DNA of 54,689 nucleotides, taken from NCBI GenBank assembly GCA_049509915.1, contig JBEKZL010000009.1, forward strand, positions 1 through 54,689. Reading direction: 5' to 3'. Positions 26,689 through 36,273 of this stretch are shown one piece after another (the first letter of the stretch is position 1; the number at the start of each line of letters is the position of its first letter). This DNA comes from JBEKYD01 sp049509915 (GTDB taxonomy: Bacteria > Acidobacteriota > Terriglobia > Bryobacterales > Bryobacteraceae). The position numbers and the translations under genes are program-made. A model generated the notes under the pieces. That model was given only the letters and a program-made list of their open reading frames with translations, was not told the DNA's origin and ran no database searches.

Positions 26689-27648
26689 ATGCCGCGCTGG
26701 TTCTCCGAACGCGACGTGCGCCAGGCTCTGGCGATGCCGGCGCTCATCGATGCCATGGCCGAGGCCCTGGCACGTTTCTCCTCGGGCGACATTGAGCAGC
26801 CGGTGCGGACCGCCATCGAGACCGGCCCGCGTTGCTTTTTCGGGGTCATGCCGGCCTTCGATGCCGGACGCGGCATCCTGGGCTGCAAGCTGGTTTCGGT
26901 GTTTCCTCCGAACGCTGCGCGCGGCCTGCCCACGCACCAGGCCATGATTGCTCTGTTCGATGCCGAAACCGGCTCGCTCGAAGCTGTGCTCGACGGCCGC
27001 TATATTACCGAAGCGCGCACGGCCGCCGTTTCCGCCGTCTCTCTGCGGCAGCTTGCGCGGCCGGATGCCGATGTGCTGGCCATTCTCGGTTCGGGCGTGC
27101 AGGCGCGCAGCCACCTGGAGGCCTTTCGCCACATCCGCCGGTTTCGAAAGGTGCGCGCCTGGAGCCCCACCGCCGAACACCTGCACCGCTTCGCCGGCGA
27201 ATGCGGCATCGAGCCGGCGGTGTCCGCTGAAGCCGCCGTGCGCGGAGCCGGGGTGGTCGTGGTCGCCACCGATTCGGTTTCCCCGGTGCTCGAAAGCGGC
27301 TGGGTAAGCCCCGGCGCGCACGTCGTCGCCATCGGCGCCTGCCGCCCCTCGCAGCGCGAAATCGATTCCGCGCTGGTTGCGCGCGCAGCGCTGTTTGTGG
27401 ATTCCAGGATCGCGGCCCTGGTGGAATCCGGCGACATCGTGCAACCGATCGCCGAAGGCCGCATCGACGCCCGCCATATCCGCGCCGAACTGGGACAGGT
27501 GGTCGCCCGCACCTCACCCGGCCGGCGCAGCGCCGAAGAAGTGACGCTGTTCAAGTCCCTGGGACTGGCGATCGAAGATATCGCGGCAGCCGCGCTGGCC
27601 TGTCGCGGCGCGAGCAACTCCGAGGACTCCAAGGCGGTCACGTTCTAA
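26689..27648 (+). CDS. Ornithine cyclodeaminase / mu-crystallin family protein
   Basis: A 319-residue NAD(P)-dependent protein of the OCD/mu-crystallin family, which includes ornithine cyclodeaminase, alanine dehydrogenase-like enzymes and ketimine reductases. Seen: CKLVSVFPPNAARGLPTHQA (substrate region), GRYITEARTAAVSAVSLR, the Rossmann motif LAILGSGVQARSHLEAF and VVVATDSVSPVLESGWV. ATG 26689 is the first start at the family N-terminus (MPRWFSERDVRQALAM); upstream in-frame sequence lies within the M61 gene. The substrate cannot be told. Close spacing suggests co-transcription with the peptidase, perhaps for amino-acid handling. Confidence 0.9.
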   Translation: MPRWFSERDVRQALAMPALIDAMAEALARFSSGDIEQPVRTAIETGPRCFFGVMPAFDAGRGILGCKLVSVFPPNAARGLPTHQAMIALFDAETGSLEAVLDGRYITEARTAAVSAVSLRQLARPDADVLAILGSGVQARSHLEAFRHIRRFRKVRAWSPTAEHLHRFAGECGIEPAVSAEAAVRGAGVVVVATDSVSPVLESGWVSPGAHVVAIGACRPSQREIDSALVARAALFVDSRIAALVESGDIVQPIAEGRIDARHIRAELGQVVARTSPGRRSAEEVTLFKSLGLAIEDIAAAALACRGASNSEDSKAVTF

Positions 27649-27724
27649 TCCACAACGCGCTGGCCGGCCCGGCGGAATTCCTCAGTGGTCTCGCAGGACC
27701 GGTGTCTTGTTACACTTCGAACAA

Positions 27725-27934
27725 ATGGGTAACACAATCACTGTTCGGCTGCCGGAGGACCTGGCGAAGTGGCTGGAACTTACCGCACTCAAAACGGGCG
27801 TGCCTAAGGGCCGCATCGTTCGAGAGGAACTCGAGAAAGCCCGGACCTCAGCCAATCGTCCGTTTCTTCGTTTGGCCGGCGCCGTTACCGGACCAGCCGG
27901 CCTCTCGACGCGCAAAGGCTTCTCGCGTAGATGA
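27725..27934 (+). CDS. Ribbon-helix-helix antitoxin
   Basis: A 69-residue CopG/RHH-type protein. MGNTITVRLPEDLAKWLEL is the DNA-binding strand and helix 1, TGVPKGRIVREELEKA is helix 2 with the usual turn, and the rest is a short toxin-binding tail. ATG 27725 is used; reading from TTG 27707 adds only six residues before it. Its stop overlaps the ATG of the PIN-domain gene (27931), so it is the antitoxin of that pair. Confidence 0.85.
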   Translation: MGNTITVRLPEDLAKWLELTALKTGVPKGRIVREELEKARTSANRPFLRLAGAVTGPAGLSTRKGFSRR

Positions 27935-28380
27935 AGGCGATTGCGGACACCGGTTTTCTGGTCGCGTTCGGGAACCGCAACGACTACCACCATGAGTGGG
28001 CGGCCGCGATTGCCGAACGGGTAACTGAGCCGCTATTGACTTGTGAAGCGGTGTTGGCCGAAACCGCCTTTCATCTCGGTAGCAGCGCCCTGGTTCTGGC
28101 GCTGCTCGGCGACGGTTTGGTGCGGTCCGCATTGGTGTTGAGCGAACATATTTCGCGTTTGGAAGAGTTGGCGGCACGCCACGCAGACTGCAAGCCGGAT
28201 CTGGCAGACCTTTGCCTGATTCGTCTGAAAGTCCGGCTCCCCAACGGCCGATCTCAGTCGATTGCATTTTTTCCCGGAGCGTCGGATCCGGAGTTCGGTG
28301 CGAATGGGCTCCTACTATCGATGGATGAGAGCGTTGGAATGTCGGTTGTGCTCGGATTTCTGTGCGTGCACAGACGATAA
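27931..28380 (+). CDS. PIN-domain toxin, VapC-like, atypical C-terminus
   Basis: A 149-residue PIN-domain ribonuclease candidate. The first acid is Asp6 in IADTGFLVAFG, the second Glu44 in CEAVLAETAFHL, and a third lies in KPDLADLCLIRL (Asp90/93). After residue ~100 (28230) the sequence no longer resembles the family. The adjacent frame reads ISVDCIFSR, which has the look of the missing fourth-acid strand. A frameshift around 28225-28260 is possible, not certain. The last 127 bases overlap a convergent zinc-ribbon gene, which also argues that the real 3' end is earlier. Confidence 0.78.
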   Translation: MKAIADTGFLVAFGNRNDYHHEWAAAIAERVTEPLLTCEAVLAETAFHLGSSALVLALLGDGLVRSALVLSEHISRLEELAARHADCKPDLADLCLIRLKVRLPNGRSQSIAFFPGASDPEFGANGLLLSMDESVGMSVVLGFLCVHRR

Positions 28381-28613
28381 AATCGCGCCAGACACCCTTT
28401 GCAACGGTAGGGGAAGAGCCATAACAGCCGATAGAAGCGGTCGCCCGGCAACACAGATCCAGATTCTCTCATCCGGCTGGAACCGCAATACGGGCACATT
28501 GGCTCAGGCCCTCGGCTCAAGAACACCAGCCAGAAGGTTTGAAGAATCCTAAAAAGCGCGACGAGCAACATCACCGCCAGAAGTGACACGGCAGGTATGT
28601 AACGGATTCGCAT
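28254..28613 (-). CDS. Small membrane protein with zinc ribbon
   Basis: A 119-residue protein: one hydrophobic helix (SLLAVMLLVALFRILQTFW) followed by CPYCGSS...CKGC, a four-cysteine zinc ribbon, with LFPYRCKGCLARFYR between helix and tail. Small anchored zinc-ribbon proteins of this layout are frequent in Acidobacteria; their role is unknown. ATG 28613 is preferred over a TTG at 28730, which would add a polar N-terminus. The C-terminal 40 residues overlap the PIN gene on the other strand, so the true end is uncertain. Confidence 0.6.
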   Translation of the reverse strand: MRIRYIPAVSLLAVMLLVALFRILQTFWLVFLSRGPEPMCPYCGSSRMRESGSVLPGDRFYRLLWLFPYRCKGCLARFYRLCTHRNPSTTDIPTLSSIDSRSPFAPNSGSDAPGKNAID

Positions 28614-28921
28614 TGCGATGACTTTAGCAACTTTGCTTCCGCAGTCTTCGCGAGTGGGAGGATCGATACGCTTTGGCCGCTTGTGGAAGTCGTCTATCTC
28701 ACTTATGACTTGATGTGCGGGCGGAGACAAAACGCAGTTAACGATAGACGAATCTCGGCGCTACAGGCAGGAATGGGCCGCCTATGAGTAAGGGAGCGGC
28801 CCCCTGGCCGGCCGTGTGGGCACCGGGCTGGCGGATCGTCGCAGGGCAAGAAATTGTGGGCGGCAATACAGGCGCTCCGCCGACCGTGTAGAAACTACAG
28901 ATGCCAGGCCACCAGGCTTTT

Positions 28922-30379
28922 CTACAGTTCCGCGCTGCGCGTTCGCAGAGTTTGAGCGGCCTGTTGCAGGGCGGCGCCGGCGGCTCGCCACCACGCCGCG
29001 TCGGTTGCCAGTTGGGTAACGGCGACTTCCGAGGCGCGGGCCGTCTCTTCGGGAGCGGGCCCTCCCCAGGTGCGGCGAACGGCGACGAAGTGGCGGGGAC
29101 TGAGGATTTCCGTGAGACGCACATCGGAAAGCCGGATGGGCTCGCCTAAGACGGCGGCTGAAGCCTCCGCCAGCAGTTCAGCCATGGGCCGCGTAGGGTT
29201 GCTCGAACGGGCGGCCACCAAATGGCGGGCAATCGAATGGGCGGTTCCGAAAGGCAAGCCGCGATCGCGCACAAGGGTATCGGCCAGTTCGGTCAGGGTG
29301 GTCCAACCGTCGCCAGCGCGGGCTTCCAGGGCGGCGGCGTCGAATTCGGCGGTTCCGAGAGCCGCGGCCACCAGAGTCACCGTGCGCACGGCGTCGCGAA
29401 ACATGGCGAATATCAGCGGCTGCAAATCGTCTTCCGTATCGACAATATCGCCGAAGGGAGTATTGTGAACCGCGCCAATGATGGCCTGCGCCTGCCCCAG
29501 GGCTTTGCTGCCGATGGCGCGGGCGTGTTCGAGCGCCACCGGATTGCGTTTCTGCGGCATGATGCTGCTCGATTGCACGAAGCCATCGCCGAGCCGCAGG
29601 TAGTGGAACTCGGCGGTGCTCCACAGCAGCAGGTCCTGCACGAAGCGGCCATGACCGGCCAGCAGCACGGCGGCGGCGGAAACACTCTCGAGCATATAGT
29701 CCACTGTAGCGATGCTGCCATAGGTATTGACGGTGGGCTGCTGGAAGCCCAGCAGGCGCGCGGTAAGCTCACGGTCGATCGGGAATCCGGTGCCGGTAAT
29801 GGCACAGGCGCCCAGGGGACAACGGTTGGTGCTGCGATACGCGGCGGCCAGCCGGCCGGCGTCGCGGCCGAGTTGTTCTTCCACCGCCAGCAGGTAGTGG
29901 GCGATGGTGGTGGGCTGGGCGCGCTGGGTGTGCGTGTGAGCGGCGAAGATCGTCTCGCGATGGCGCGCCGCCAGGTCGAGCAGCGAGCGGCGCAAGGCGA
30001 AGCTGGCGGCCATCAGCCCGAGCACGCTGTCACGCTGGCACATCCGGTACATCGTCATGTCGATGTCGTTGCGGCTGCGCGCCGTATGCAGCCGGCCGGC
30101 GGTGGACTCGCCGCACTGGGCAGCGATGCGGCGCTCCACGTAATAAAACAGGTCTTCGCAGCCCGGGTCGAAGGCGGCCCGGCTGACGTCGTCGAGCGAA
30201 ATGGAATCGAGCGCCAGCCGAATGGCGTGGGCGTCGGCCGGCGCCACGATGCCCCGCTCCACCAGCATCGCCAGGTGGGCGTAATGAATCGACATTAAAG
30301 GCGCGAGAAAGAACGCCTTGGCGTCCTCGAAGTTCTGTTCGAGCACGCACCGGATGTATTCGGGAGCGAACGCGGTCAC
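28922..30379 (-). CDS. argH: Argininosuccinate lyase family enzyme
   Basis: A 485-residue fumarate-lyase superfamily enzyme that splits argininosuccinate into arginine and fumarate. Evidence: LHTARSRNDIDMTMYRM (ArgH motif), AHTHTQRAQPTTIAHYLLA with the catalytic His, and the signature SSSIMPQKRNPVALEHARA. GTG 30379 is chosen because it overlaps the upstream PIG-L gene's TGA (GTGA) and reading further upstream is antisense-like. Usual ArgH length is ~460. No other arginine genes are adjacent and it is coupled to a deacetylase-like exported protein, so a role outside standard arginine synthesis is possible. Confidence 0.88.
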   Translation of the reverse strand: MTAFAPEYIRCVLEQNFEDAKAFFLAPLMSIHYAHLAMLVERGIVAPADAHAIRLALDSISLDDVSRAAFDPGCEDLFYYVERRIAAQCGESTAGRLHTARSRNDIDMTMYRMCQRDSVLGLMAASFALRRSLLDLAARHRETIFAAHTHTQRAQPTTIAHYLLAVEEQLGRDAGRLAAAYRSTNRCPLGACAITGTGFPIDRELTARLLGFQQPTVNTYGSIATVDYMLESVSAAAVLLAGHGRFVQDLLLWSTAEFHYLRLGDGFVQSSSIMPQKRNPVALEHARAIGSKALGQAQAIIGAVHNTPFGDIVDTEDDLQPLIFAMFRDAVRTVTLVAAALGTAEFDAAALEARAGDGWTTLTELADTLVRDRGLPFGTAHSIARHLVAARSSNPTRPMAELLAEASAAVLGEPIRLSDVRLTEILSPRHFVAVRRTWGGPAPEETARASEVAVTQLATDAAWWRAAGAALQQAAQTLRTRSAEL

Positions 30380-33144
30380 GGCTCGCCGGCCGCCGCGGTG
30401 CTCCGGTGAGCCGGCGCGGCGGGCTCCTTTCCCAAGCCGATCAGGTTGGCCAGAAGCTGGTAGGCTCCCTCGGTACCGGCCGGCAGTTGCCGCCAAAGGC
30501 CGAGACCGAGATAAATCCAGCGGCCCTTGCCGTAGTTCGCTTCGACAAACGATCCCAGCTTCACGCCGGGATTGTCCGGGAATGGATCCACCATGGAGAC
30601 CAGGTCGATGTAGCGTTTGTCCTTATCGCCCAGGAAATACAGACCGCGCTCCTGCACCCAGTCCGCCCAGGTAGCCGGACCGATTTGGTTCGGGTAGTGA
30701 AACACCGGATCGCCGGGAGCCAGTACCTTGACGGGAGCGGTTTCATCGGTGACGCGGTTACCACTGACCTTAGCCGGGTAGGGGCCGTACTCCTCCTGGT
30801 TGAACTCCATCTTGTTGTACTGCACGACAACCACGCCGCCACGCTCGGCGTACTCCAGCAGGCGGCGATTGTAGGCGCGGAGATCGGAGCGCCGTTCGTA
30901 GGCACGAACGCCGGTCATGATCACGTTGTATCTGGAAAGGTCGCCCCAGGCCAGCTCTTCCGGGCCGATAAAGGTAAGCCTGGCTCCCAACTGTTCGATG
31001 GCCTGCGGCACCTGGTCGCCAACGCCCACGATGTATCCGAGGCTGATATTGGGTGCGACCTTTACGTCGACTACTTTCAGGGTGGTCTCGGCCGGCTTGA
31101 TCACCTGACGCCGTTCGATGTGGGGATACTCGATTTCCTGATACCCGCTGGAAAACTTCTCGTTGCCAGCCGAAGTCGCCACTGCCCGCAGCGTGTATTC
31201 GCCGATTTTCACGCGGCCCGGCGCGGCGATTTGAAAACGCGCCGAGAGAGACTCGTCCTCATGAGAGAAAGCGATGGGAACGCTGTCGGGAGTAGCTTTC
31301 CATCCGGGCGGCAGATCGAGAGTCACATTCACCTGAGCCGCGCCCTTGGACCCATTGGTGACCGTAACATGGACCTCGCGCTCGACCGGCCTGCCGACCG
31401 CGGAACCCGTGGGCGCCGGAATCACCATCAGGGTTGGTGTCAGCGATACCGAGAACTCCGGCACCACGCTCAGCTCCATGCGTTTTTCGCCGAAATAGGT
31501 GTCTTTGACGTAGCGGAACTGGACCGGCACTTCCTTCGAGACCTCGACATTGCCCGACTTCAGATGGAATGTGACGCGGAAGGGCGTGGGCGCGAAGGGA
31601 ACGCCGAAAGGAACATCGCGGTCGAATATCTGAATCGCCTGATTGGCGGGGTGCTTCCAGTAGTCGTCGTGGAAATAAGGAGTGGTCGGTTTGGCGTCGC
31701 TGGGGATGCGCGCGTCGGAGCTGCAGGTGTACACGGTATCTTTCTTGACGGGCGCGGGCTGACAGGCGGCAGGCGCGTCGAATCCGGCAATGGAGACTCC
31801 GGTGACGGCCACGGCCGCTGCGCCGTGGTTTGCCGCCAGGAGCGAGAGTTTCACCGGCTGGCCGCGAACTACCAGGCCATCGTTGGCGACGGCGTCGAAC
31901 GTGATGCCGTCGGCCGCGAGCAAGGCATCTTCATAATCGCGCTCCTTGGTTTGCAGGCGGAAACCGATCTCGTAGCGCGCGTCGTCGTTCAACTCCATGG
32001 TGGTCAGTTGCGCGGCGAGAGAGCGCAGGGCGCCGAGGCCGGCTTCAATCGGCGGAGCCGTCCCAGCGTCGTTTCCGGAAGCGAAGGACTGCTGCGCCTG
32101 TTTGGCATCGCCGGCAATGGCGGCCAGGGCCGCTGTTAGCGCCGCGGGTGGATTAGGGCCGGCGAAATTCGCCAGCGCTTCAAGTCGGGTGTCGACACCA
32201 TCGAACAGGGCTTGGTCTTTTTCCTTTTGCCCGGCGATCGTGGTCTCCATGAGCTGGTAGCCGCCCCCTCCGCGGCCCCCGCGGCCTCCGCCGCCTCCGA
32301 GCATGGGCAGCAAGCCGCCCATCCCTTGGCACTTGTGAGCCGTACGCGCGTCGTTACCGATTTCGGCATAGGTGCGGCCGAGAAGGGGATCGTAGGCGTT
32401 GGTATTGACCGGCGTGAGCTTGATACCCGCCGGAGGCGCGGCCGGTACGGGCGCTCCGTCCGGGCCGCGCCCGCCAAATCCTGCCGAGAAGTAGAGTTTC
32501 TTGGGCTGCCACGCCCGAAGTCCTTCGCGAATCTGCCCGGGATACTGGGAGGGGTCGCCGGCCGCCAGGTACCCTTCCCGGGCCAGGATGGTGGTGGCCT
32601 CGTGCGCGCGGTCGCCGCCGCGGCCCTGAATGTTCATGGTGACCACCACTTCCGGCCGCAGCATGCGGATGAGGCGAACGTAATCGCCGACGATGTCGTG
32701 CCGGCCCCACTTGGCGATCACCTCATCGGGCGAGAACGAATAACCGAAATCGATGGCGCGGGTGAAGTACTGCTCGGCGCCATCGATCCGATGGGCCGAG
32801 AGCAGCTCGGAGGTGCGGAGCACCGCGATATCCCGAAACAGCTCGGGGCCGATCTCGTTCTGGCCGCCATCGCCGCGGTTATTCTGCACGTCCACTGAAC
32901 GCAGCCCCATGCCATAAGTGAAAAGCGCGAACAGAGAGTTGGTTTCATCGTCGGGGTGGGCGGGGCACTGCATGAAGGTCCCCGAAACACCGAGCTTGCG
33001 CAACGCCAGCCCGAGCGCCACGTGGCCGCCGTTTTCCGATACCAGCGAGTAAGTCATGCGGTTCTGCGCCACGGCATGAAACCAGAGGCCGCACACGGCG
33101 AGAAGGGCAGGCACGGTGGCCCAGAGAAGACACTTGCGTTTCAT
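30376..33144 (-). CDS. Large exported PIG-L (LmbE-like) family protein
   Basis: A 922-residue exported protein. MKRKCLLWATVPALLAVCGL is a signal peptide. The N-terminal PIG-L deacetylase domain has the zinc motif PAHPDDETN, RGDGGQNEIG, LRTSELLSAHRIDGAEQYFT and, after the domain, a Gly/Arg-rich insert (GGGGGRGGRGGGG). The middle is Ig-like beta sandwich (VTNGSKGAAQVNVTLDLPPG). The C-terminus is a class I glutamine-amidotransferase-like, ThuA-type fold (GVRAYERRSDLRAYNRRLL, QYNKMEFN). Known PIG-L enzymes remove acetyl from N-acetyl sugars; the true substrate is unknown. A paralogue with the same layout lies at 48751-51222. Confidence 0.88.
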   Translation of the reverse strand: MKRKCLLWATVPALLAVCGLWFHAVAQNRMTYSLVSENGGHVALGLALRKLGVSGTFMQCPAHPDDETNSLFALFTYGMGLRSVDVQNNRGDGGQNEIGPELFRDIAVLRTSELLSAHRIDGAEQYFTRAIDFGYSFSPDEVIAKWGRHDIVGDYVRLIRMLRPEVVVTMNIQGRGGDRAHEATTILAREGYLAAGDPSQYPGQIREGLRAWQPKKLYFSAGFGGRGPDGAPVPAAPPAGIKLTPVNTNAYDPLLGRTYAEIGNDARTAHKCQGMGGLLPMLGGGGGRGGRGGGGYQLMETTIAGQKEKDQALFDGVDTRLEALANFAGPNPPAALTAALAAIAGDAKQAQQSFASGNDAGTAPPIEAGLGALRSLAAQLTTMELNDDARYEIGFRLQTKERDYEDALLAADGITFDAVANDGLVVRGQPVKLSLLAANHGAAAVAVTGVSIAGFDAPAACQPAPVKKDTVYTCSSDARIPSDAKPTTPYFHDDYWKHPANQAIQIFDRDVPFGVPFAPTPFRVTFHLKSGNVEVSKEVPVQFRYVKDTYFGEKRMELSVVPEFSVSLTPTLMVIPAPTGSAVGRPVEREVHVTVTNGSKGAAQVNVTLDLPPGWKATPDSVPIAFSHEDESLSARFQIAAPGRVKIGEYTLRAVATSAGNEKFSSGYQEIEYPHIERRQVIKPAETTLKVVDVKVAPNISLGYIVGVGDQVPQAIEQLGARLTFIGPEELAWGDLSRYNVIMTGVRAYERRSDLRAYNRRLLEYAERGGVVVVQYNKMEFNQEEYGPYPAKVSGNRVTDETAPVKVLAPGDPVFHYPNQIGPATWADWVQERGLYFLGDKDKRYIDLVSMVDPFPDNPGVKLGSFVEANYGKGRWIYLGLGLWRQLPAGTEGAYQLLANLIGLGKEPAAPAHRSTAAAGEP

Positions 33145-33183
33145 ATTAGGTGTCGAGCGTTCGCTTTCATTGTACCGGCCGCA

Positions 33184-36096
33184 TTACCAGTCCGCGCGAA
33201 TGCCGAGCTGAATCAGCCGGCCTTCCAGGATGGTCGAGGTCGGAACCAGGCTGGGCGGGGTGGTGACTACACCCAGAGAGTTGGTTGCCGCGGTGGTGCT
33301 GATAGAGGTTACGTTCTTGATGTTGAAGACATTGTTGGCCTCCACCAGGAGCTTCACCTTCAGGCGTTCGCGCCAACTGTACACGGTGCGTGTGTAACGC
33401 ACGTCGATCTGGTGGATGTTGGGGCCGCGGATACCGTCGCGGCCGATGAACAGAGGCCGCTGCACACCGGACGCGGCGTTGTCGCCGTTGAGGAGTGTGC
33501 TGGTGGTTTCGTTGAGCTGGTCGCCGTTGGATAAGTTGGCCAGCAAGGTCAACTGGTTGCCGTTGGCGATGCCGTTGAGGGCGCGATTGGTCAGTTTGAA
33601 GGAGGGCATGAGCACCATGCTCATGGTGAAGGCATTCGGACGGTTGACGACGGAGTTACCCAGGTCGCGCTCGCGATCGGTGGGGTCTTCGATGAGCGCG
33701 CTTTGGTCGTAGCCGTAAACTTCCGGGGCGTCGCTGATGGAGTGCGACCAGGTATATGACGCGCTGACCAGATAGCCGGCGGAGAAGCGGTGCGAGTAAT
33801 TGACCACCATGGCGTTGTAATTCATACTGGCGCCGGTATCTTGCAGAGTGATGCCGTTAAATTGGGGATAGAGGCGCGTAGAGGCATTTACGGCGGTGGA
33901 AAAGATCGGCCTGCCGTCGGCCAGGTTGCCGGTCGGGTTGATGAGATTCATGTTGCGCTCATAGGTCAGGTCGCGCGCACTGGTGCGGACATAGCCCACG
34001 GTAAGAGCGTCGTTCTGCGTCAACTGGCGGCTCAGTTGTACATTCGAGTTGACGATATAGGGCGTACGGTAGTTGGGCGTCAGGGCGGTAATCGATGGAG
34101 GCGACGGAAAACTCGCGCCCGGCAGGAAGCTGAAGACGTTGGGAAAGAGCGGTGCACCCGCCGCGGCCGGCGCGAACGTATCCGTAAAAGCCCGGGTCGA
34201 TCCGCCGTTCACGAAGGTCTGATACCAAAGATTGGTCGAGGGCACGTCGTAGAAGATACCGGAACTGGCCCGCAGCACGGTTTTCTTGTCGATGGACCAA
34301 GCCAAGCCAAGACGCGGAGCCCAGTCGTTTGCCGGATTGCGGAAGCTCTGGTTGTCAACGAACGGGGCGCCTGCCATGGCCGGAGGCGCCTGGTAATAGT
34401 CGTATCGAACGCCGTAAATTACCAGTAGATTCGGGCGCGCCTGCCAACTGTCCTGAACAAAGAAGTCATAGAAATTCGACTTATAGGAGGCGCCGGGAAC
34501 GCCCAGCACCGTGGTAAAGTTCGAGTAACACAGGAGCGGGTTGGAGATACCGGAAATCGGGCACGCCGTGTCGTTGGTGGCGGCAAGATACGCGGCCACA
34601 CTGGGGAAGGTGTACTCGCTGTAAACGGCGCTCAACTGGTTATCGTTGTTCTGCTGCCAACTGAAGCCGGCTTTGAACGTGTGCGCGCCCGCAATCTTGG
34701 TGAAGTTATCGGCGATGCTGGGAATTTTTTCGGCAAAGCGCGTACCCGCGGCCGACATCAGCGTGCCGTTAAAGGTCGCGACTCCGGTGACGTTCATCAC
34801 CGGTCCGGGCCCGTCCAGGGGATCGGGTACGTGGTGCTCGTTGCGGTACGGCTCGGAGACGCGCAGTTCGTTGAGGGCTGTCGGCGAAAAGGTGCTCAGA
34901 AACTGGAGACCGCCGATGTGGGCCCGGTCATGGAAGTCCGCGGCCGCGTTGAGGGCGTACAGGCCGCCGTTATAGGTGTTGAACGGGTACTCATTGCGGA
35001 AGTAGTTGTAGCGCACGAAGAGTTGGTTCTTGGAATTGATGCTCCAATCGGCCCGCAGGTCGAGAAACTGGACGTGTTGCACCGTGGCCGCCGTGGCCAG
35101 GTCCGCCGCCGGGATGCCGAGGGCGGAAGCGTTGGCGGGGGTAATGGTGACGGCTGCCGGTGTTCCGCGCAGGAGATGCTCGTAGGCTCCGAAAATGAAG
35201 AGCTTGTTCTTCTTGATGGGGCCGCCAGCGTTGCCGGCGAAATCGTGCAGATCGATGCTGGTGCTGGGCTGGTTGGACGCGAGCAGGATGGTGCGGGCGC
35301 TATCGGGCGGCCGGCCGATGAAGTAGAACTCGCCATGGAATTCGTTGGTACCGGAGTTGGTGACGGCGTTGTAGATATCGCCGGCGGTACGCCCGAATTC
35401 GGGGGCGAAGCTGTTCGAGACCGTCTGCACCTCGCGGACGTAGCTGTCGGAAATAGCGAACAGGCGCAGGCCGTATTGGTCGCTTTCGGTGTCCGGCATG
35501 CCGTCCAACTGGTATTGCACTCGGTTGTCGAGGCCGTTGGTATTGACCACGCGCGGCACGCCCAGCTCGGGATTGGGATGCCCGCTGACGCCCGGCTGGA
35601 AGAGTACGAAGTTATACGGATTGCGGGAAGTGAGCGGGAGGTTATCGACCTCTACCATGTCGATGGTGCGGCCGGTCTCGACCCGCGTGGGTTCGATCAC
35701 CGGCGCTCCGCCCGTGACCTCTACCGTGGTGCTGACGGCGCCCACTAAGAGCGCGGCGTCGAGCACCGCCTCGGTTCCGGCGTCGAGCACCACGCCCGGC
35801 CGCCGCTGCTGCTCGAAACCTTCCTTCTTTACGGTGACGGTGTAAGTGCCGATAGGAAGATTGGGAAAGACGAAGTAACCCTCGTCGTTGGACTGGACTT
35901 CGCGGTTGAAATGGGTAGCGACGTTTTCGACGGCCACGGCGGCGCCCGAAACGGCGGCGCCTGCCGGGTCGGTGACCCGCCCGCGAATGCTGCCATTAAT
36001 GGCCTGGGTTTGGGCGGAAGCGAATGGAAGGGCAATCGCCGCGGCGAGAATCGCGACGACGGTAGTGGAGCGAGAGGAAGCGGCTGGAAGCGACAT
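33184..36096 (-). CDS. Oar-like TonB-dependent outer-membrane receptor
   Basis: A 970-residue outer-membrane protein. A signal peptide (VVAILAAAIALPFASAQ) is followed by a carboxypeptidase-regulatory-like Ig domain (GSIRGRVTDPAGAAVSGAAV, EGYFVFPNLPIGTYTVTV), then a plug with DNLPLTSRNPYNFVLFQPGV and a long beta barrel ending in aromatic GIRADW. This is the acidobacterial Oar class, thought to import large sugars or peptides. ATG 36096 has GAAGGA just upstream. It is divergent from an exported Gfo/Idh/MocA oxidoreductase and followed by the PIG-L and ArgH genes in the same direction, which suggests a shared substrate, by inference. Confidence 0.93.
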   Translation of the reverse strand: MSLPAASSRSTTVVAILAAAIALPFASAQTQAINGSIRGRVTDPAGAAVSGAAVAVENVATHFNREVQSNDEGYFVFPNLPIGTYTVTVKKEGFEQQRRPGVVLDAGTEAVLDAALLVGAVSTTVEVTGGAPVIEPTRVETGRTIDMVEVDNLPLTSRNPYNFVLFQPGVSGHPNPELGVPRVVNTNGLDNRVQYQLDGMPDTESDQYGLRLFAISDSYVREVQTVSNSFAPEFGRTAGDIYNAVTNSGTNEFHGEFYFIGRPPDSARTILLASNQPSTSIDLHDFAGNAGGPIKKNKLFIFGAYEHLLRGTPAAVTITPANASALGIPAADLATAATVQHVQFLDLRADWSINSKNQLFVRYNYFRNEYPFNTYNGGLYALNAAADFHDRAHIGGLQFLSTFSPTALNELRVSEPYRNEHHVPDPLDGPGPVMNVTGVATFNGTLMSAAGTRFAEKIPSIADNFTKIAGAHTFKAGFSWQQNNDNQLSAVYSEYTFPSVAAYLAATNDTACPISGISNPLLCYSNFTTVLGVPGASYKSNFYDFFVQDSWQARPNLLVIYGVRYDYYQAPPAMAGAPFVDNQSFRNPANDWAPRLGLAWSIDKKTVLRASSGIFYDVPSTNLWYQTFVNGGSTRAFTDTFAPAAAGAPLFPNVFSFLPGASFPSPPSITALTPNYRTPYIVNSNVQLSRQLTQNDALTVGYVRTSARDLTYERNMNLINPTGNLADGRPIFSTAVNASTRLYPQFNGITLQDTGASMNYNAMVVNYSHRFSAGYLVSASYTWSHSISDAPEVYGYDQSALIEDPTDRERDLGNSVVNRPNAFTMSMVLMPSFKLTNRALNGIANGNQLTLLANLSNGDQLNETTSTLLNGDNAASGVQRPLFIGRDGIRGPNIHQIDVRYTRTVYSWRERLKVKLLVEANNVFNIKNVTSISTTAATNSLGVVTTPPSLVPTSTILEGRLIQLGIRADW

Positions 36097-36273
36097 AATC
36101 CTTCTTTCCTTTCACCCTGCCGACTGGGGCTGGGAGCTGGAGAATCCCCGACTGATTATCTTAGGGATTACTCTACCACGGTCGGGCGGGGACGGCCTCC
36201 GTCCGTAGACGTTGCCACTTTCGGCGGGCGCCGACGCCGGGACGGCCCTGATACCATACCGGGAGGAAACAAC

